Positions 47,813 to 61,602 are shown, counted from the stretch's first letter. The stretch: 64,000 bases of DNA from Lepus europaeus (GCF_033115175.1 NC_084837.1:64131266-64195265), one strand, 5' to 3'. The notes: generated by a model not told the origin, from the letters alone. Made by a program: numbers and translations.

Positions 47813-48499
47813 AACTGGGCATCATTGTCATTTTTACCTAGGAGGTGGGAGAACAGGGTAAGGCTGAAAAAACACCGGGTAATTAGTAAAGAAATGGTAA
47901 TCACGACTCAGGAGAGGGAAAGGCCTGCACATTTTTTTTTTTTTTTTTGCAGTTTCATAGTGAACTTGTCTTCGTCCACATTTAGACACATTTGTGGAGT
48001 CATCTTGTTCCTGTCCTGTGGCCTCCCAGCTGCGGTCACCCTGCCAGGGATTTGTGTTCACCACAGCCCTGCAGCCAGGGCTGGATCTGCTCCAGCAGAC
48101 AGAGTAGGGGCTGCTCCTTGTCCATCTTCAGCCTTGAGTCTCATCATCAACAACAGGGAGAAAATGACACTGCCCAACACACGAGGCCGCTGTGCGGATT
48201 AGGGAAACAATGTCAAATGCCCACCTCAAAATAAAACATGACAGCAGTAAGTACCGTCTTTAGCATGGTGGAAAAGTAAGCTTGGGATAAAATGGGGAAA
48301 GTGGAGAGTCAAGGCCAAATCCAACAGAGGCAGAGGGAACAGGAGGGAAGAGGAGTGCTGAGAGAGGACATCCGGACCCCAGGTCTCTCCTGAGGCTCCT
48401 ACTGTGACTGCCCTGGGCCAGGGCAGCCGTCCTTGTATGTGAGATTGTGTGTGTTCAAATAAGAGTGTGCACCTTTGGGTGTGGGAGCTAAGTGTGCCA
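47813..48499. other. Intergenic, nothing recognised
   Basis: Contains a T run at 47,932-47,948 and otherwise unique sequence. Confidence 0.35.
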
Positions 48500-49115
48500 G
48501 CAATATATGAAAAGGGTTCCAGTGCCACGATCAAGAAGGATTTGTCCCAGGAATGCAAGGGTGGTTTAACATCCAAAATCAACGAGGGTAAAACACATAG
48601 AATATTGGACAGAACCTATAGCATTGTCTCAGTAAGCATAGAAAAATACTTCCCTTTCAAATAAGAGAACAATCAACAAACAAAGAAGAGAAGGGAACTT
48701 CCTCAAACTAATAAAGAACACTTAAGGAATGTTAACACTGAATGGTGAAATACTTAATGCTTTCTCCCCATACCAGGAATGAGACCAAAACTGTCAGCAC
48801 TTGCCATATCTATTTAGTGTTGTTCTGGAGGTCCCAGTCAAGGCGATTAGGCAAGAAAATGACATTCAGATCAGAAGGAGGAAGTCAAGCCATCTCGACT
48901 TACAGATAATGTGATCTGTGTATAGTCAATTCCAAGCACCAGAGCTAATAAAGCAGTTCAGTATGATTGCAGAATACGTGATCAATATACAAAAGTCAAT
49001 TTTTTCCATAAGATAGCAATGAACAATCTGACAATGTGATTGAGAAAGTAATTCCATTTACATTACCATCAAGAAGAGTAAGATACTTAGGAAATAAACC
49101 TACGCAAGTGCAAGT
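48500..49115 (+). mobile_element. L1 ORF2 (reverse transcriptase) remnant
   Basis: Translated piecewise it follows L1 ORF2: 'gaaggatttgtcccaggaatgcaagggtggtttaacatccaaaa', 'ctggaggtcccagtcaaggcgattaggcaag', and a frame reading IPFTLPSRRVRYLG near 49,050-49,095. Frameshifts and stops abound. It lies antisense to PLA2G4D, ending about 285 bp past its stop. Confidence 0.85.
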
Positions 49116-49399
49116 CTCATATCCTGAGACGAGGAGGGGCAAGGTGAAGGAGGAGAAAGGGAAGGGGGTGAGCAGGACGTGCTGGGGTTCTCCATGCCTG
49201 AAGCCACCCCAGATCCATTCTGCTCGGGGACCAACGTGGTGCCGCAGAAGCTCGTCTGAGAGACCAGACGCCGGCATGGGAGAGCCAGGGAACTCCAGCC
49301 CAGGAGGACAGTGGCTGTGCCCAGCACAGACCTGGGGTCAGCCCCCAGCCTCTGAATGGTCAGCGTGTGGCCTCACAGTTCTGGGGTCCCTGGGCAGCC

Positions 49400-49626
49400 T
49401 CAGAGCTGTGTCCCTGGAGGCTGCAGCCCTGAGGCCCGGTGCTTCAGAGCGGCCCTCAAGGCCTGCAGGATGGCATCCTGGCTGTAGCGCACGTTGTAGT
49501 CACTGAGCTGCAGCAGGTGGTCAAAGTCTTCCTCCTTGTAGGTCATGTTGAAGAGGGCATAGGGGGAGGTAGGCCCAGTGAGGTCCACTTGGCCAGCCTG
49601 GAGCTCTGCGGGGCTGCGCCGGACAC
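49400..49626 (-). CDS. PLA2G4D: PLA2G4D last coding exon and stop
   Basis: The exon completes G521 and encodes residues 522-595 ([17 protein letters not shown] to LQPPGTQL), ending with TGA at 49,402-49,400. It contains [19 protein letters not shown] and the C-terminal helix. By eye I found no AATAAA or ATTAAA on the minus strand between the stop and about 48,430, so the 3' end of the mRNA is not placed. An old L1 remnant begins about 285 bases past the stop. Confidence 0.94.
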
Positions 49627-52600
49627 CTGCCCAGGGTGGGAGAGGGTCAGGAGCAGGATCAAGCATCCCAATGGGGCGCAGGGAGGGGCTGCCCCCCACT
49701 CAGGTCCCCATTTTCTCCCAGTTCTGTGTCCTTTGCCCAGAAATACAAATGCAGGCAATAGGACACTGTTTGGAGGTCTGAAGGGTCCCTTGCTTGCATA
49801 TTTCCTTGTAGCAGTTCTACTACTGGGGCAACCCCAACATATCTATCACTTCCGGGTCAGGCATAAACGGCCAGAACAAGCAAGTCAATTATGTTGTGAA
49901 TGGATTCTTACAGCTCATGGTTGAAACAAGGGGGCTTTTTAGTGTTCAAGAACCAGTCTTTGTTGAGAGTGAAGACTTCTTTAGAATTCTAGGATGTGGG
50001 CTAAGCACGTTAAGAGTGAGGCAGGGAGAATTCTAGTGAGAGCTAGGAAGCTGGGAATCCATGCTCCAAGGCGGTTTGTTTTTCCCACCCAAAACAGGTA
50101 GAATTCTGACAAGCTGGTGAGAGGAGGGAAGAGGAAGGAAGGTAGAGAGGGTTCAAATTTCGGGATCCCTGGAGCAGAGAGTAGGAGCCCGGCCTGAGCT
50201 TGATTTGGTTGATGGAGAGGCCACTGAACACCCCACACTGAGCAGGTGAGCAAAGTGGCCAAGGAGCAACCAAGCGGCCAAAGGAGCCCTGCTGTGGTAA
50301 TGCAGAGGACGCCAGCCCAACGAAGTGGCAAACGCAGGGCCCTGCCTGGGTGGAGGGAGCCTTGGGCCATGCTCAGGGCAGACCGTCCTCCCTCTGAAGG
50401 GGCAGCAGGTGAGGGGCCCAGGACAGGGAGAGGCCAGGCTGCCTGGCTGTCAGGGGAGGGGGAGGGGCCGCCTCACCAGGGGCCGAGTGGTCCTTGAAGG
50501 AGGCGTTGACCAGCGGGAAGTGCAGCAGGACAGGGGCCTCGGGGCAGGTGGGGTCTGAGAAGAGGTGGCACTCGCCCGGCTGGCGCTGGTCCTGGGGGCT
50601 GGGCTGCACGCGGGGGAAGGGCAGCCCGCGGGCTCGGCAGTACAGCTCCATCTGCTGCAGCGCCTGTTGGCAGGGGCGACCACACGAGCCAGGTCACCCC
50701 AGACCAGCACGCCCCAGCTTCTCCCTCAGGTTCAAGACAACAAGCAGGTCTGGCCCATCCCTGGCCTTGCTCAGTCGTGCAGTGCCTCAGAGGGAGGCCA
50801 AGGGTTCGGGCGCGTACACGGCTGCTGGCTTAACATCTTTAGGTGGGTTCAGACCCGGCGGCCTCCTTTCCACTTTGGGTTGCTCTTCCCACATTATTCA
50901 AGGCCCAGAGCCTAGAGGGCCTGCGTAGGGGAGCTCCATCTGTACCCCAGCCCTGCCTCCCAGCTCGGTGCCCCTGTGCCCCTTCCAGGCAGGCTGTGGT
51001 GAGGCTCCTCCCGGACCACCTCAGCCCTTCCCGATGCAGGACCCTGGCCGGAGCCGTGGGCCTCCCCTCCCGCCCATGAGGACCCAGCAGGTGTGGGATA
51101 GTGGCTCAGTGATCCTGCTTCTCGCCCCTGGGGCTTGGCCTGGCTAGGGGTGACCAGCAGCACCTCGAAGTGCGAGGACAGGGAGTAGTCAAAGGAGAGA
51201 ATGAGGTCCAGCTTGCGGCCTGGTCGGAACATGCAGGGGCAGCTGGTGTTGATGAAGTAGCCGGCGTCCACCAGGCAGAGCTGGGGCTCCTGGGGAGTCA
51301 GCTGGCCAGGGGTGGAATCCAGCGGACTGTCTGGCAGGACAGGCAGGGGCAGCTGGAGGTGGCCACCCTGCCACAGGTGGCCCAGCTGCCCCCTCCTGAC
51401 CACATTCAGCTCCGGGTCCCTTCCTTCCCCGTGGACATCCCAGACCCTCCCCCAGACCTTCCAGTGGGATCTTCTCAAAGCCACACCCGAGAAGCAGATG
51501 TCGTGACCCTCAAGGCCCCAGTCAGTCAGCAGCCATGGGCCACTGCCACCCAGGGATACATGCTTGTTCTAACATGGCGACTCCTGGCCACGGCCCTTAC
51601 CTGCCCAGGTGGAGAAGTCCCTCTGGCTGTAGTAGTCCTGGTGCAGCTGCAGGCCCTGGAGGAAGTTGGTGCTGTGCTGGTGGAGTGGCCTGCCCGTCAG
51701 GAAGCCCTTAAATGCCTGGGCCAGGGCCGTGCCAGGCTGCAGCCACGACGCCTCCCTCCAGGAGGAGGGCTGTGGGGAGGCAGGGGGGCGCTCCTTCTCT
51801 ACAGCCCGAGAAACACACGTCGGTCCAGTGAGGGCCTGGAGACGCCTGCCCTTCCTCCCCGCAGATGCTCCGCCCCCCAGCCGGCGTCTAAAGGGAAACA
51901 GCTTCATGCATGCCAGCGTCCTGCTGGTGCTTCCACTCCTACCCATGTTCCTGATCTTGTCCTTGAGGTGGTGTGTCCAGGCCTCGCCAGAGCTGCCGAG
52001 GTCATACCAAGCATCCAGCAAGTTCAGGGAGAAAATGTTGCTCCAGATACCTGGAGGCCAACCCCCCGAGAGAGGTCAGCCCTGAGGTCCCAGTGCCCTG
52101 CCTCCCCCACGCGGAGGCCAGAGGTCCCAGCCTTGGGTGCTGATGGCAATGGGGGTGGAGACAGGGCTGTGCCGCAACAGCTCTTCCCACCGCCCAGCCC
52201 TGCCCCCTCGCCCTGGGGCTCTCCCACATCTGAGCCACAGGACTCAGGGGACCCCCCCCACCGCCGTCACCTTCCAGAAAGCAGACGCGGGGCTCAGGCA
52301 GCCTCCTCATCAGCCGCCCCATGAAGAACTCGGAGCCGAAGAGCTCAGGGGGGACGAAGGCGCCATACTTGAGGAACCCGGCCTCGTAGGGGGAGAACTC
52401 CACCCACTCTGATGGGGTGGACAGAGATTGGGCGTGAGGGGAGTGGCCTGGGGAGCCCAGCTCGGGCAAGGGCCTCAGCCTCCCTCCAGCCTGGCATCCA
52501 CTCTGCACATGGGAGGAAGGCACGCTCCTGGGCTGACCGTGCCCCGCCCTCCACCTGGTACCCTGTGCCCGCTCTGAGCACAGGGCACTCCCCTGGCTGG

Positions 52601-55600
52601 CCTCTAACTCCATCACACCCACACCCCTGTGGAAGACTGTGCACGGGCGGAAGTGTCCAGTTTGGGGGCCCTGGGTGTGGAGGATTTGGGGAGCTCGGGT
52701 GTTGGAGGGTGGAGTGGACGGGGCTGTACCTTTGAAGTCGAGGGTCTCCAGATTGTTCTCTTTGACATTGAGGCTCAAGTAGAGGGGCAGGGGGTTCTGC
52801 CCCCGCTCCAGTGCAGCTCTCTGTCCTGACAGCTTCTGGTCCATCACCTGGGGTGGGAGGGTGTGAGGGCCTCAGGGAGGCTGGGGGCACCCGGGGGCAA
52901 CAACTCTGCAAGGACAGGGTCTGGGGAGGGGAGGCAGCTCCTCCAGTGGGAATCGGAGGGCCTGGGTGGGTGGGCACTGACTGTGCCTGCTCCTGACCCT
53001 GTTGCCAGCCCCTGCCCCTGCATCTTGTGCTTCCAGTGGCCCCATCTGTGAGTTTACAGGTGGAGCAGGTAGGGATTCTGACACAACAGACACAAAGGGC
53101 ATGCGTGTGCACACAAGCACGTGCACACACACACACACACACAGCTCTCCACAAAGGACCAGCGAGCCGCTCCAGGATACAGTGTGAGCGATGCCAGCAG
53201 AGGGGCTGCCCCTTCCAGGTTCCCCTCAATGCAGTCCAAGTCTCAGCCCCTCCCCAGTGCTCTCCTGACATCCTGCCTTCCGGGTCTCACACACTGTGAG
53301 GTTGTACCGGTTGTTTCTTCTTGCATTCTCTTCTCCATTGCCTCTTCAGAAAACCCCACGCTGTCTTTAATGGCCTGTCTTTTTAGGGAGCCTCCCCAGG
53401 TCCCCTGGGTCCTAGGGGCACAGAAAGGCTGTCTTCTGTCCCGGGTCAGGCGTGCAAAGAAGGCTCAGCTCCAGCTCCTGCAGGGTCAGGGACCTGCACC
53501 TCCCTCTCAGGTTCTCCAAGCTGGAAAGGAGTCTGGTCACAGTGCTCCCAACCAGCCCTATCGTCAGCCCTTTACTTCCAGAGCATGTTAAACCCACAGA
53601 TTTGGGGTCTCTCCAGAGAATCAGCCTATCAGAAGTCACTTTGAAATTTGCCTTTTAATCCTCCACCTTGCGGCGCCGGCACACCGGGTTCTAGTCCCGG
53701 TCGGGGCACCGGATTTTGTCCCGGTTGCTCCTCTTCCTGTCCAACTCTCTGCTATGGCCCGGGAAGGCAGTGGAGGATGGCCCAAGTACTTGGGTCCTGC
53801 ACCCGCATGGGAGACCAGGAGAAGCACCTGGCTCCTGGCTTCGGATCAGCACAATGCGCCGGCCGCAGTGGCCATTGGAGGGTGAACCAACAGCAAAAAG
53901 GAATACCTTTCTGTCTCTCTCTCTCACTATCCACTCTGCCTGGCAAAAAAAACAAAACAAAACAAAACAAAAAAAACAACAAAAAAAAAACCTAAAAAAT
54001 GACTACAGGGGCAAGTGTTTAGCTAAGCAGGTAAGACACTGGTTAAGATGCCTGTGCCCCACACTGGAGAGCATGAGTTTCATTCCTGGCTTAGGCTCCT
54101 GATTCCACCTTCTTGCTAATGAAGAAGATTCTTGAGGCAGCAGCAATGGCTCAAGTAATTGGGCTCCTGCTGTCCATGTGAGAGACCCGCACAGAGTGCC
54201 CAGCTCCTGGCTCTGGCCTGGCCTTGTTCTGGGCATCTCGGGCATTTGGGGCGTGAACCAGAGAATGGAAAACCTCTCCCTCTCTCTCTCTCCCTCTTTC
54301 CCTCTCTCCCTCTTTCCCTCTCTCTCTCCCTCTCTCCCTCTCTCTCCCTCTCTCCCTCCTTCTCTCCCTCCCTTGGACTGTCAAAGAAATTTCTTAAAAA
54401 AAAAAATCAATCAATAAAAATGACTATAAACCTAATACATAAAATCATTCATTAACTCATTACTAGAGGATCAAACGTAATTAAGTAAAAATTTATTTTT
54501 ATAGCCCGGGTTCAAACCGCACTTTCAAGCACCTTGTAAACTGAACTGTTAAGACCACTTCTCCTACCTACAGTAAGTGGTTGCTGCCTCCAGGCAGAAA
54601 ACTCAGCCACTGAACATGAACTGAAACAGTAGATGCAACAGATACATAAGCCAGAGACTCAGGACCCAATATCAGAGCACCGGTTCAAGTCCCGGCCACT
54701 CTGCTTCCAATCCAGCTCCCTGCTAATGTGCCCAGGAAAGCAGCGGAGGGTGCACAGCCCCAGTGGTTACAGCCATCTGGACAGTCAATTGACAGATGGA
54801 AGATCTCTCTGTGTCTCTCCCTCTCTCTGTAACTCTACCTTTCAAATAAAATAAACCAATTATTAAAAAAAAAGGAATGCATTCTTATTTAAAAATAACA
54901 TATTTCAAGTGGTTGTGCTAGTTTTATAAATTCAACGCCATGTCAACCAAAATCCCACTGCTGATCATGAAAACGGACTGGCTGACTACTATGGAACGGG
55001 AAGGACCACGGGCCAAGAGGAGCCATGAGAATTCACAGGAAGAACCAAGGTGGCAATGGGGCAAACCCGCCCACAGATAATGGAGATTTATTACACAGGC
55101 AGTGTGCTGTGGCATAGGGGTAGAGAAGCAGGCCTGTTAGGACAGCAGAGAGCGCTCAGGAAGAGTCCCAGGCATGGACGGAACCTGATACAGGACAGAA
55201 GTAGCAGTGCAGATCCCTGGAGAGAATCTTCACCAAATGAACTGGGAAGGGGCTGGCCCTGTGGCACCATGGGTCGCATGTGGGCGCCGGTTCACCACAT
55301 GAACTGGTGCTGCCTACAACACTGGCATCCCATAATGATTCCAGGTTCAAGTCCCAGCTGCTCCACTTCTGATCCAGTTCCCCACGAATGTGCCTGGGAA
55401 AGCAGTAGAAGATGGCCCAAAGTCTTTGGGCTCCTGCACCCACTTTGGGAGACCAGGATGGAGTTCCAGGCTCCTGGCTTTGGTCTGGCCCAGCTTCACC
55501 TGTTGTGGCCATTTGGGGAGTAAGCCAGTACATGGAAAATTTATCTGTCTTTCCCTCTCTCTTAACTCTGCCTTTCAAATAAATACCTTCAAATAAAAAT

Positions 55601-58600
55601 AAAAAGTAAGTGAACTGGGGGATTTTGGTATCCATTGGAGAAAACAATCATTTATCTCTATTTACATTATACATAGAGATAAATTCTGAAAGCATTAAAG
55701 TCCTATTTGTAAGAAATAATTCTTCTTAAAAATGATGATTTATTTGAAAGGCAAAGAGACAGAGAGAGACGGATAGAAATATCTCCCATCTGCTGGTTCC
55801 CTCCCCAAATGCCCTCACAGCCAGGCCTGGGCCAGGCTGAAGACAGAAGGCAGGAGGGAACTCAACCCAGGGTCCACACATGGGTAGCAGGGATCCAACC
55901 ACTTGGGACATCACTGCTGCCTCCCAGGGTGAGCTGGATCAGGACTCAAACCAGGCCCTCTGATAGGAGATGCTGGTATCCCGAGCAGCATCTTAACTAC
56001 TGCACCCAGACGCATGCATCAAGAAAAAAGTCTTTAAAACTTTCATGAGAATATATGGAGGGGGGTAAGGTGGGGGCTGGGAACTGGCGTTGTGACATAG
56101 CAGGTTAAGCCTGCAATGCTGGCATCCCATGTGGGTGCCGGTTTGAGTCCTTGCTGCTCTACTTCCAATCCAGCTCCCTGCTAATGAGCCTGGAAAAGCA
56201 GGAGAAGATGGCCCAAGGGCTTGGGCCCCTGTACTCACATGCGAGACCCAGCAAAAGCTCCTGGCTCCTGGCTTTGGATTGGCCCAGCTCTGGCCGTTGT
56301 GGCCATTTAGGGAGTGAACCAGTGGGTGGAAGACCTCTCTATCTCTCCCTCTCTCTGTCTGTAACTCTGCCTCTCAAATAAATATTTAAAAAAGAGAAAG
56401 AGAGTGAGTGAACCAGCACAAGGGAGCTCTCTGTGTGCCTCTCAAATAAAATTGTTTATAGAAACAATATTATGTTTTTCTTAAGGATGTGTAACAAAGG
56501 TATATATAATAAAGCTATATAAAATATATATTATATGCAATGACATATTATTTATCATATAATAAAACAGCTCTGGATATGCCTGAGGTAATAAACCTGA
56601 GTTTGGGATGCTGGTTACCCCTGGGGGTAGGCAGGCCCTGGGACTGGGAGGGGTGCACAGGAGGCTTCAATGGCACCCATAGCATTTCATTCCTTGGGCT
56701 CGTTGGTGAGGTCATGCATCTTCATTATTTATTCATTTTCTTAGGTGTAAATATTTTCATAAAAAATGTTCAATAAATGTTGAGATTTGCATAATAAATA
56801 TTTGCAAACTAATAAACAAAAAGTAAGGATGGCTGGTAGTTTCTCAGCAGCACTGCACTTGCCAGTGAAGATAAAATTTAAAGAAAAAATTCTAAGAAAA
56901 GCATTCATGGAGGAATTCTCTCTGGTTAGCTTGCACGATAATCATTCTCAAACACCTCGTACTTGAAGATCAAGAAGCCCTGTGCACTAACACACCGCAT
57001 GGCCACTGTTTTTGTTACCTGTGTTAGATACTTCTTGTCCTGTACTTGTTTCAATTTTTTTTTTTTTTTTTTTTTGACAGGCAGAGTGGATAGTGAGAGA
57101 GAGAGAAAGGTCTTCCTTTGCCGTTGGTTCACCCTCCAATGGCCGCCGCGGCCGGCGCATCGTGCTGATCTGAAGCCAGGAGCCAGGTGCTTCTCCTGGT
57201 CTCCCATGGGGTGTAGGGCCCAAGGACTTGGGCCATCCTCCACTGCACTCCCAGGCCACAGCAGAGAGCTGGCCTGGAAGAGGGGCAATCGGGACAGAAT
57301 CCGGTGCCCCGACTGGGACAAGAACCCGGTGTGCCGGCGCCACAAGGGGGAGGATTAGCCTATTGAGCCACGGTGCCGGCCTCAAATGCTTTTGAAACTT
57401 TGTTCAGATAATTCTTGCTGGCAAAACAATAGTATAGAGAAAAAAAAAATCACCATTTTGATAATTATCTCCATTAGTGTAAGGGTTAGCAGTTAATTTT
57501 CTTAGCTTCCTTAAAGGAGCACTGTAATAAAAAAAAAAAATGTATATGCCATGGGGCTGGCTTTGTGGCACAGTCTGTTAAGCCACCACCCACAAAGCCA
57601 GTGTCCCATATCAGAGTCCCGTCTGCTTTGCTTCCGGTCCAGCTCCCTGCTGCTGCACCTGAGAGGGCCACAGAAGTGCCTTCATCCCTGCCAACCACGT
57701 GGGAGCCCCAATGGGGTTCTAGGCTTCTAGTTTCAGCTTGGCCCAGACCTGGCTGTTGTAGCCATTTGGGAGTGAACCAGAGAGTGGAAGGTATTTCTTT
57801 CCTCTCTTTCTCTGTCTCTCTGCCTTTCAAATAAATAAAATTTTAAGAAGATTTATTTATTTATTCAAAAGGCAAGTTACAGTGAGAGAGGAAGAGAAAT
57901 ACAGAGATTGTTGGTTCACTTACTTCCCAAATGACCCCAATGGCCAGGGCCATCCTATGACAAAGCTAGGAGCCAGGAGCTTCTTCCAGGTCTCCCACAT
58001 GGTTGCCAGGGACCCAAGCACTTTGGCCATCTTCCATTGCTTTCTCAGGTGCATTAGCAGGGGACTAGATCAGAAGTGGAGCAGCCAGGACTTGAACCAG
58101 CACCAGCATCAGAAAAATATTAATATACCAGTTTTTTCTTGATGGCAGAATAACAGTAAGGAAAAACAATAGCTGGGAAGTGGGTAGTGCTCACTCTATA
58201 CCAAGGCGCCACTGAGTTCTCACAGCAAGCCTCTCAGGCAAGTGCAATCCTTGTCCCCATCGGACACGAGAGACAGCTGAAGCACAGAGTTTAAGTCACT
58301 TAGCTGAGGATGCAAGCTAAGAGGTTCTGGGATTAGAACCACGGGAATCCGGCGGGAATAAACCCAAAGCAGCTCTCAGAAGCTCACCGAGCCTCTCTTG
58401 CTTCACTGGTGCTGGCTGATCCCTGGCTCTTGGGAGATCCAGAAACTAGACTCTGAACAGCCTGACTCAGACAGGCTGGAGACCCTGAGCCATGGAGCTG
58501 CCCATCTCCTTTTACAATGGGCCCAGTGTCTCGCACCCTGCCAGAAACACTACCTGCTCTGTCCTGCATGCCCTGGGGCCTACCTGACCATGCAGCATGA

Positions 58601-59376
58601 ACTCCAGCACCAGGGCCCACAGGTCCACAAAGGTTGTGGGGTGGCCCCGCTCAGCCCTCAGCTCCAGCTCCTGCTTGTAGCTCGCCAGGCGCACCAGGGA
58701 GAAGGCGTCCAGCTTGCTCTTGGCCAGGTGCTCCCGGGCGTGGCTGATGGGTCCCTTAAGGTCCTTCTGTGACCACTCAGGGTCCCCGTACAGGTGGGAC
58801 ATTGCCCTGGGGGAACAGGGGACAGGTTTGTAGGATGCGAGGCCCAGCTTGGGGCATTGCAATCCTGCCTCCTGCCCTCCAGCTCCCCCCAGCATGAGGC
58901 TCCTGCCACGGAGGCTCTGCCTGTCTGGAAAATGAGCCACAGGGCTCTTCTCCCATATCACTGCTACTCGCTTGTTTGTTTGTTTGTTTGTTTGTTTGTT
59001 TTTGACAGGCAGAGTAGATAGTGAGAGAGAGAGACAAAGAGAAAGGTCTTCCTTTTTGCCGTTGGTTCACTCTCCAATGGCCGCTGCGGCTGGCGCATCT
59101 CGCTGATCCGAAGCCAGGAGCCAGGTGCTTCTCCTGGTCTCCCATGCGGGTGCAGGGCCCAAGCACTTGGGCCATCCTCCACTGCCTTCCCGGGCCACAA
59201 CAGAGAGCTGGCCTGGAAGAGGGGCAACTGGGATAGAATCCGCCCCAACTGGGACTAGAACCCGGTGTGCCGGCGCCGCAAGGCGGAGGATTAGCCTGTT
59301 AAGCCACGGCGCTGGCCGCTTGTTTGTTTTTAAAATTTATTTATTGGGGCTGGCATTGTAGCACAGCGGGGATATA

Positions 59377-59416
<40 letters not shown>

Positions 59417-61602
59417 CTTTGATGCTAGCACACATATGGGCGCTGGTTCAAGTGCTGGCTGTTTCACTTAGCGGAGGATGGCCCAGGTGCTTGGGCTTCT
59501 GCCACCCACATGGGAGACCTGGAGGAAGCTCCTGGCTCCTGGCTTCTGGCTTTGGCCGGCCCAGTCCTGAGTGTTGCAGCCATCTAGGGTGTGAACCAGT
59601 GAATGGAAGACCTCTCTTTCTCTCTCCTACCTTGCCCCAATTCTGACTTTCAAATAAATAAACCTTTAAAAATTATTTAATATTTATTTATTTACTTGAA
59701 AGGCAGAGTTGCAAAAAGAGAGAGGTAGAGACAGTTCACCTCACAGATGGCTGCAATGGCCAAAGTTGAGCCAGGCCAAAGTCAGGAACCAGGAGCTTCT
59801 TCTAGATTTTCCACATGGATGCATGGGCCCAAGCACCTAGGCCATCTTCTGCTGCTTTCTCAGCTGCATTAGCAGAGAGCTGGATCAGAAATGGAGCAAC
59901 CGGGACTTGGGATGCGGGTGACACAGGCAGTGGCTTAACCCACTATGCTATAATGCTGGCTCCAGTGCCATTCACTTTTAGTAGAATGTGAGCCACATGT
60001 ACACCTGCAAATTTCCTATTAGTCATATTTTAAAAGTCTATAGGGGGGCCGGCACTGTGGTGTAGCTGGTAAGGCTCCTGCCTATAGTGCTGGCATCCCA
60101 TATGGGCGCTGGTTCGAGTCCTGGCTGCTCCACTTCCAATCCAGCTCTCTGCTGTGGCCTGGGAAAGCAGTAGAAGATGGCCCAAGTCCTTGGGCCCCTG
60201 CACCCATGTGGGAGACCTGGAAGAAGTTCCTGGCTCCTGGCTTCAGATCAGCACAGCTCCGACTGTTGTGGCCAACTGGGGAGTGAACCAGCGGATGGAA
60301 GACCTCTCCTCCCTCTCTCTATCTCTCCCCCCCACCTCTCTGTGTAACTCTTTCAAATAAACAAATAAATCTTTAAAAAAAACAAAAAGTCTATAGGGTC
60401 CGGTGCTGTGGCATAGAAGGTTAAGCTTCCGTCTGCGGTGCCGGCATCCTGTATGGGTGCTGGTTCGAGTTCCAGCTGCTCCACTTCTGATCCAGCTACC
60501 TGCTAATGACCTGGGAAAGCAGCAGAGGATGGCCCGGGTGCTTGGGCCCCTGCACCAACCAGGGAGAATTGGAGGAAGCTCCTGGTTCCTGGCTTCAGAT
60601 AGGCCCAGCTCTGGCTGTTGTGGCCATCTGGGAAATGAACCAGAAGATCTCTTTCTGTCTCTCCTTCCCTCTGTCTATAACTCTGCCTCTCAAATAAATA
60701 AATAAATATTCAAAAAAGGATTATATTCACAAAAAGTCTATAGGCAAGCCACTAAAAATTAATTTTAAATATATCTAAAAATTATTTTTTAAACAGGGAA
60801 CTGGCATAAAAAGTTACTGACCTAACGTGTATTGTTTTTCAAACCAAGCCTTCCAAATGCACTGTGAATTTCACGTTGAGAGCACACCCCAGTGTGGACG
60901 AGCCACATTTCAAATGGTTAGTCACCCCCCACAGCTAGTGGCCACCACTGGAGACAGCGCTGGACCCTACTCCCACCTTCCTGGGCCCGCTGTGCTCGTC
61001 AACAGCTGGCGCCTAGACCCTTCCGAGGGGCTGACTCCTCTTGTACTCTTCCAGTCATGTCTCAAGGCGGCTCAAAGGAATGAAACCCCAACAGTGAAGC
61101 GTTTTACAGCGTCAGGGCTGGGCGGGTGTGTGGGGAGGCAGTGCTGTCCTTAGGTAACATGCCCTCTTGTGACCCCAGACTAAAGGAGGTAACAATAATG
61201 AAAACACAAAAAGCTTCCAACGTGGAGCTCCCGGTACAAACACACTTCAGGCAGCTCATGGGAAATGGAATTAAGAGACATCTCTTTTTGGCCAAAACAC
61301 TTTCTTGAAACTCATGTATTGGGACCAGCGCTGTGGCGTGACAAGTAAAGCCACCACCTGCAGTGCCAGTATCCCATGTGAGCACCAGTTGCCAGTTCTA
61401 GTCCCGGCTGCTCCACTTCTGATCCAGCTCTCTGCTGTGGCCTGGGAAAGCAGTAGAAGATGGCCCAAGTCCTTGGGCCACTGGACCCGCGTGAGAGACC
61501 CGGAAGAATCTCCTGGCTCCTGGATTCGGATCAACACAGCTCCGGCCATTGTGGCCATCTGGGCAGTAAAGCAATGGATGGAAGACCTCTCTTTCTCTCT
61601 CT

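Larger units (their letters stand above)
52848..58583 (-). other. PLA2G4D: PLA2G4D intron between window exons 5 and 6
   Basis: A 5.7-kb intron. 52,848-53,655 is unique with a (CA)n run at 53,121-53,143; the rest is largely repeats, listed separately. Confidence 0.9.

Noticed and set aside
1..49399. Exons of PLA2G4E, expected downstream from human gene order
   Set aside because: I looked on the minus strand for its C2-domain and N-terminal sequences and for lipase motifs and found none. They are probably beyond position 1.
51170..52324. 384-codon plus-strand open frame, the longest in the window
   Set aside because: It lies antisense across four PLA2G4D exons, whose GC-rich third positions suppress stops on the opposite strand. 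Its translation has no recognisable domain.
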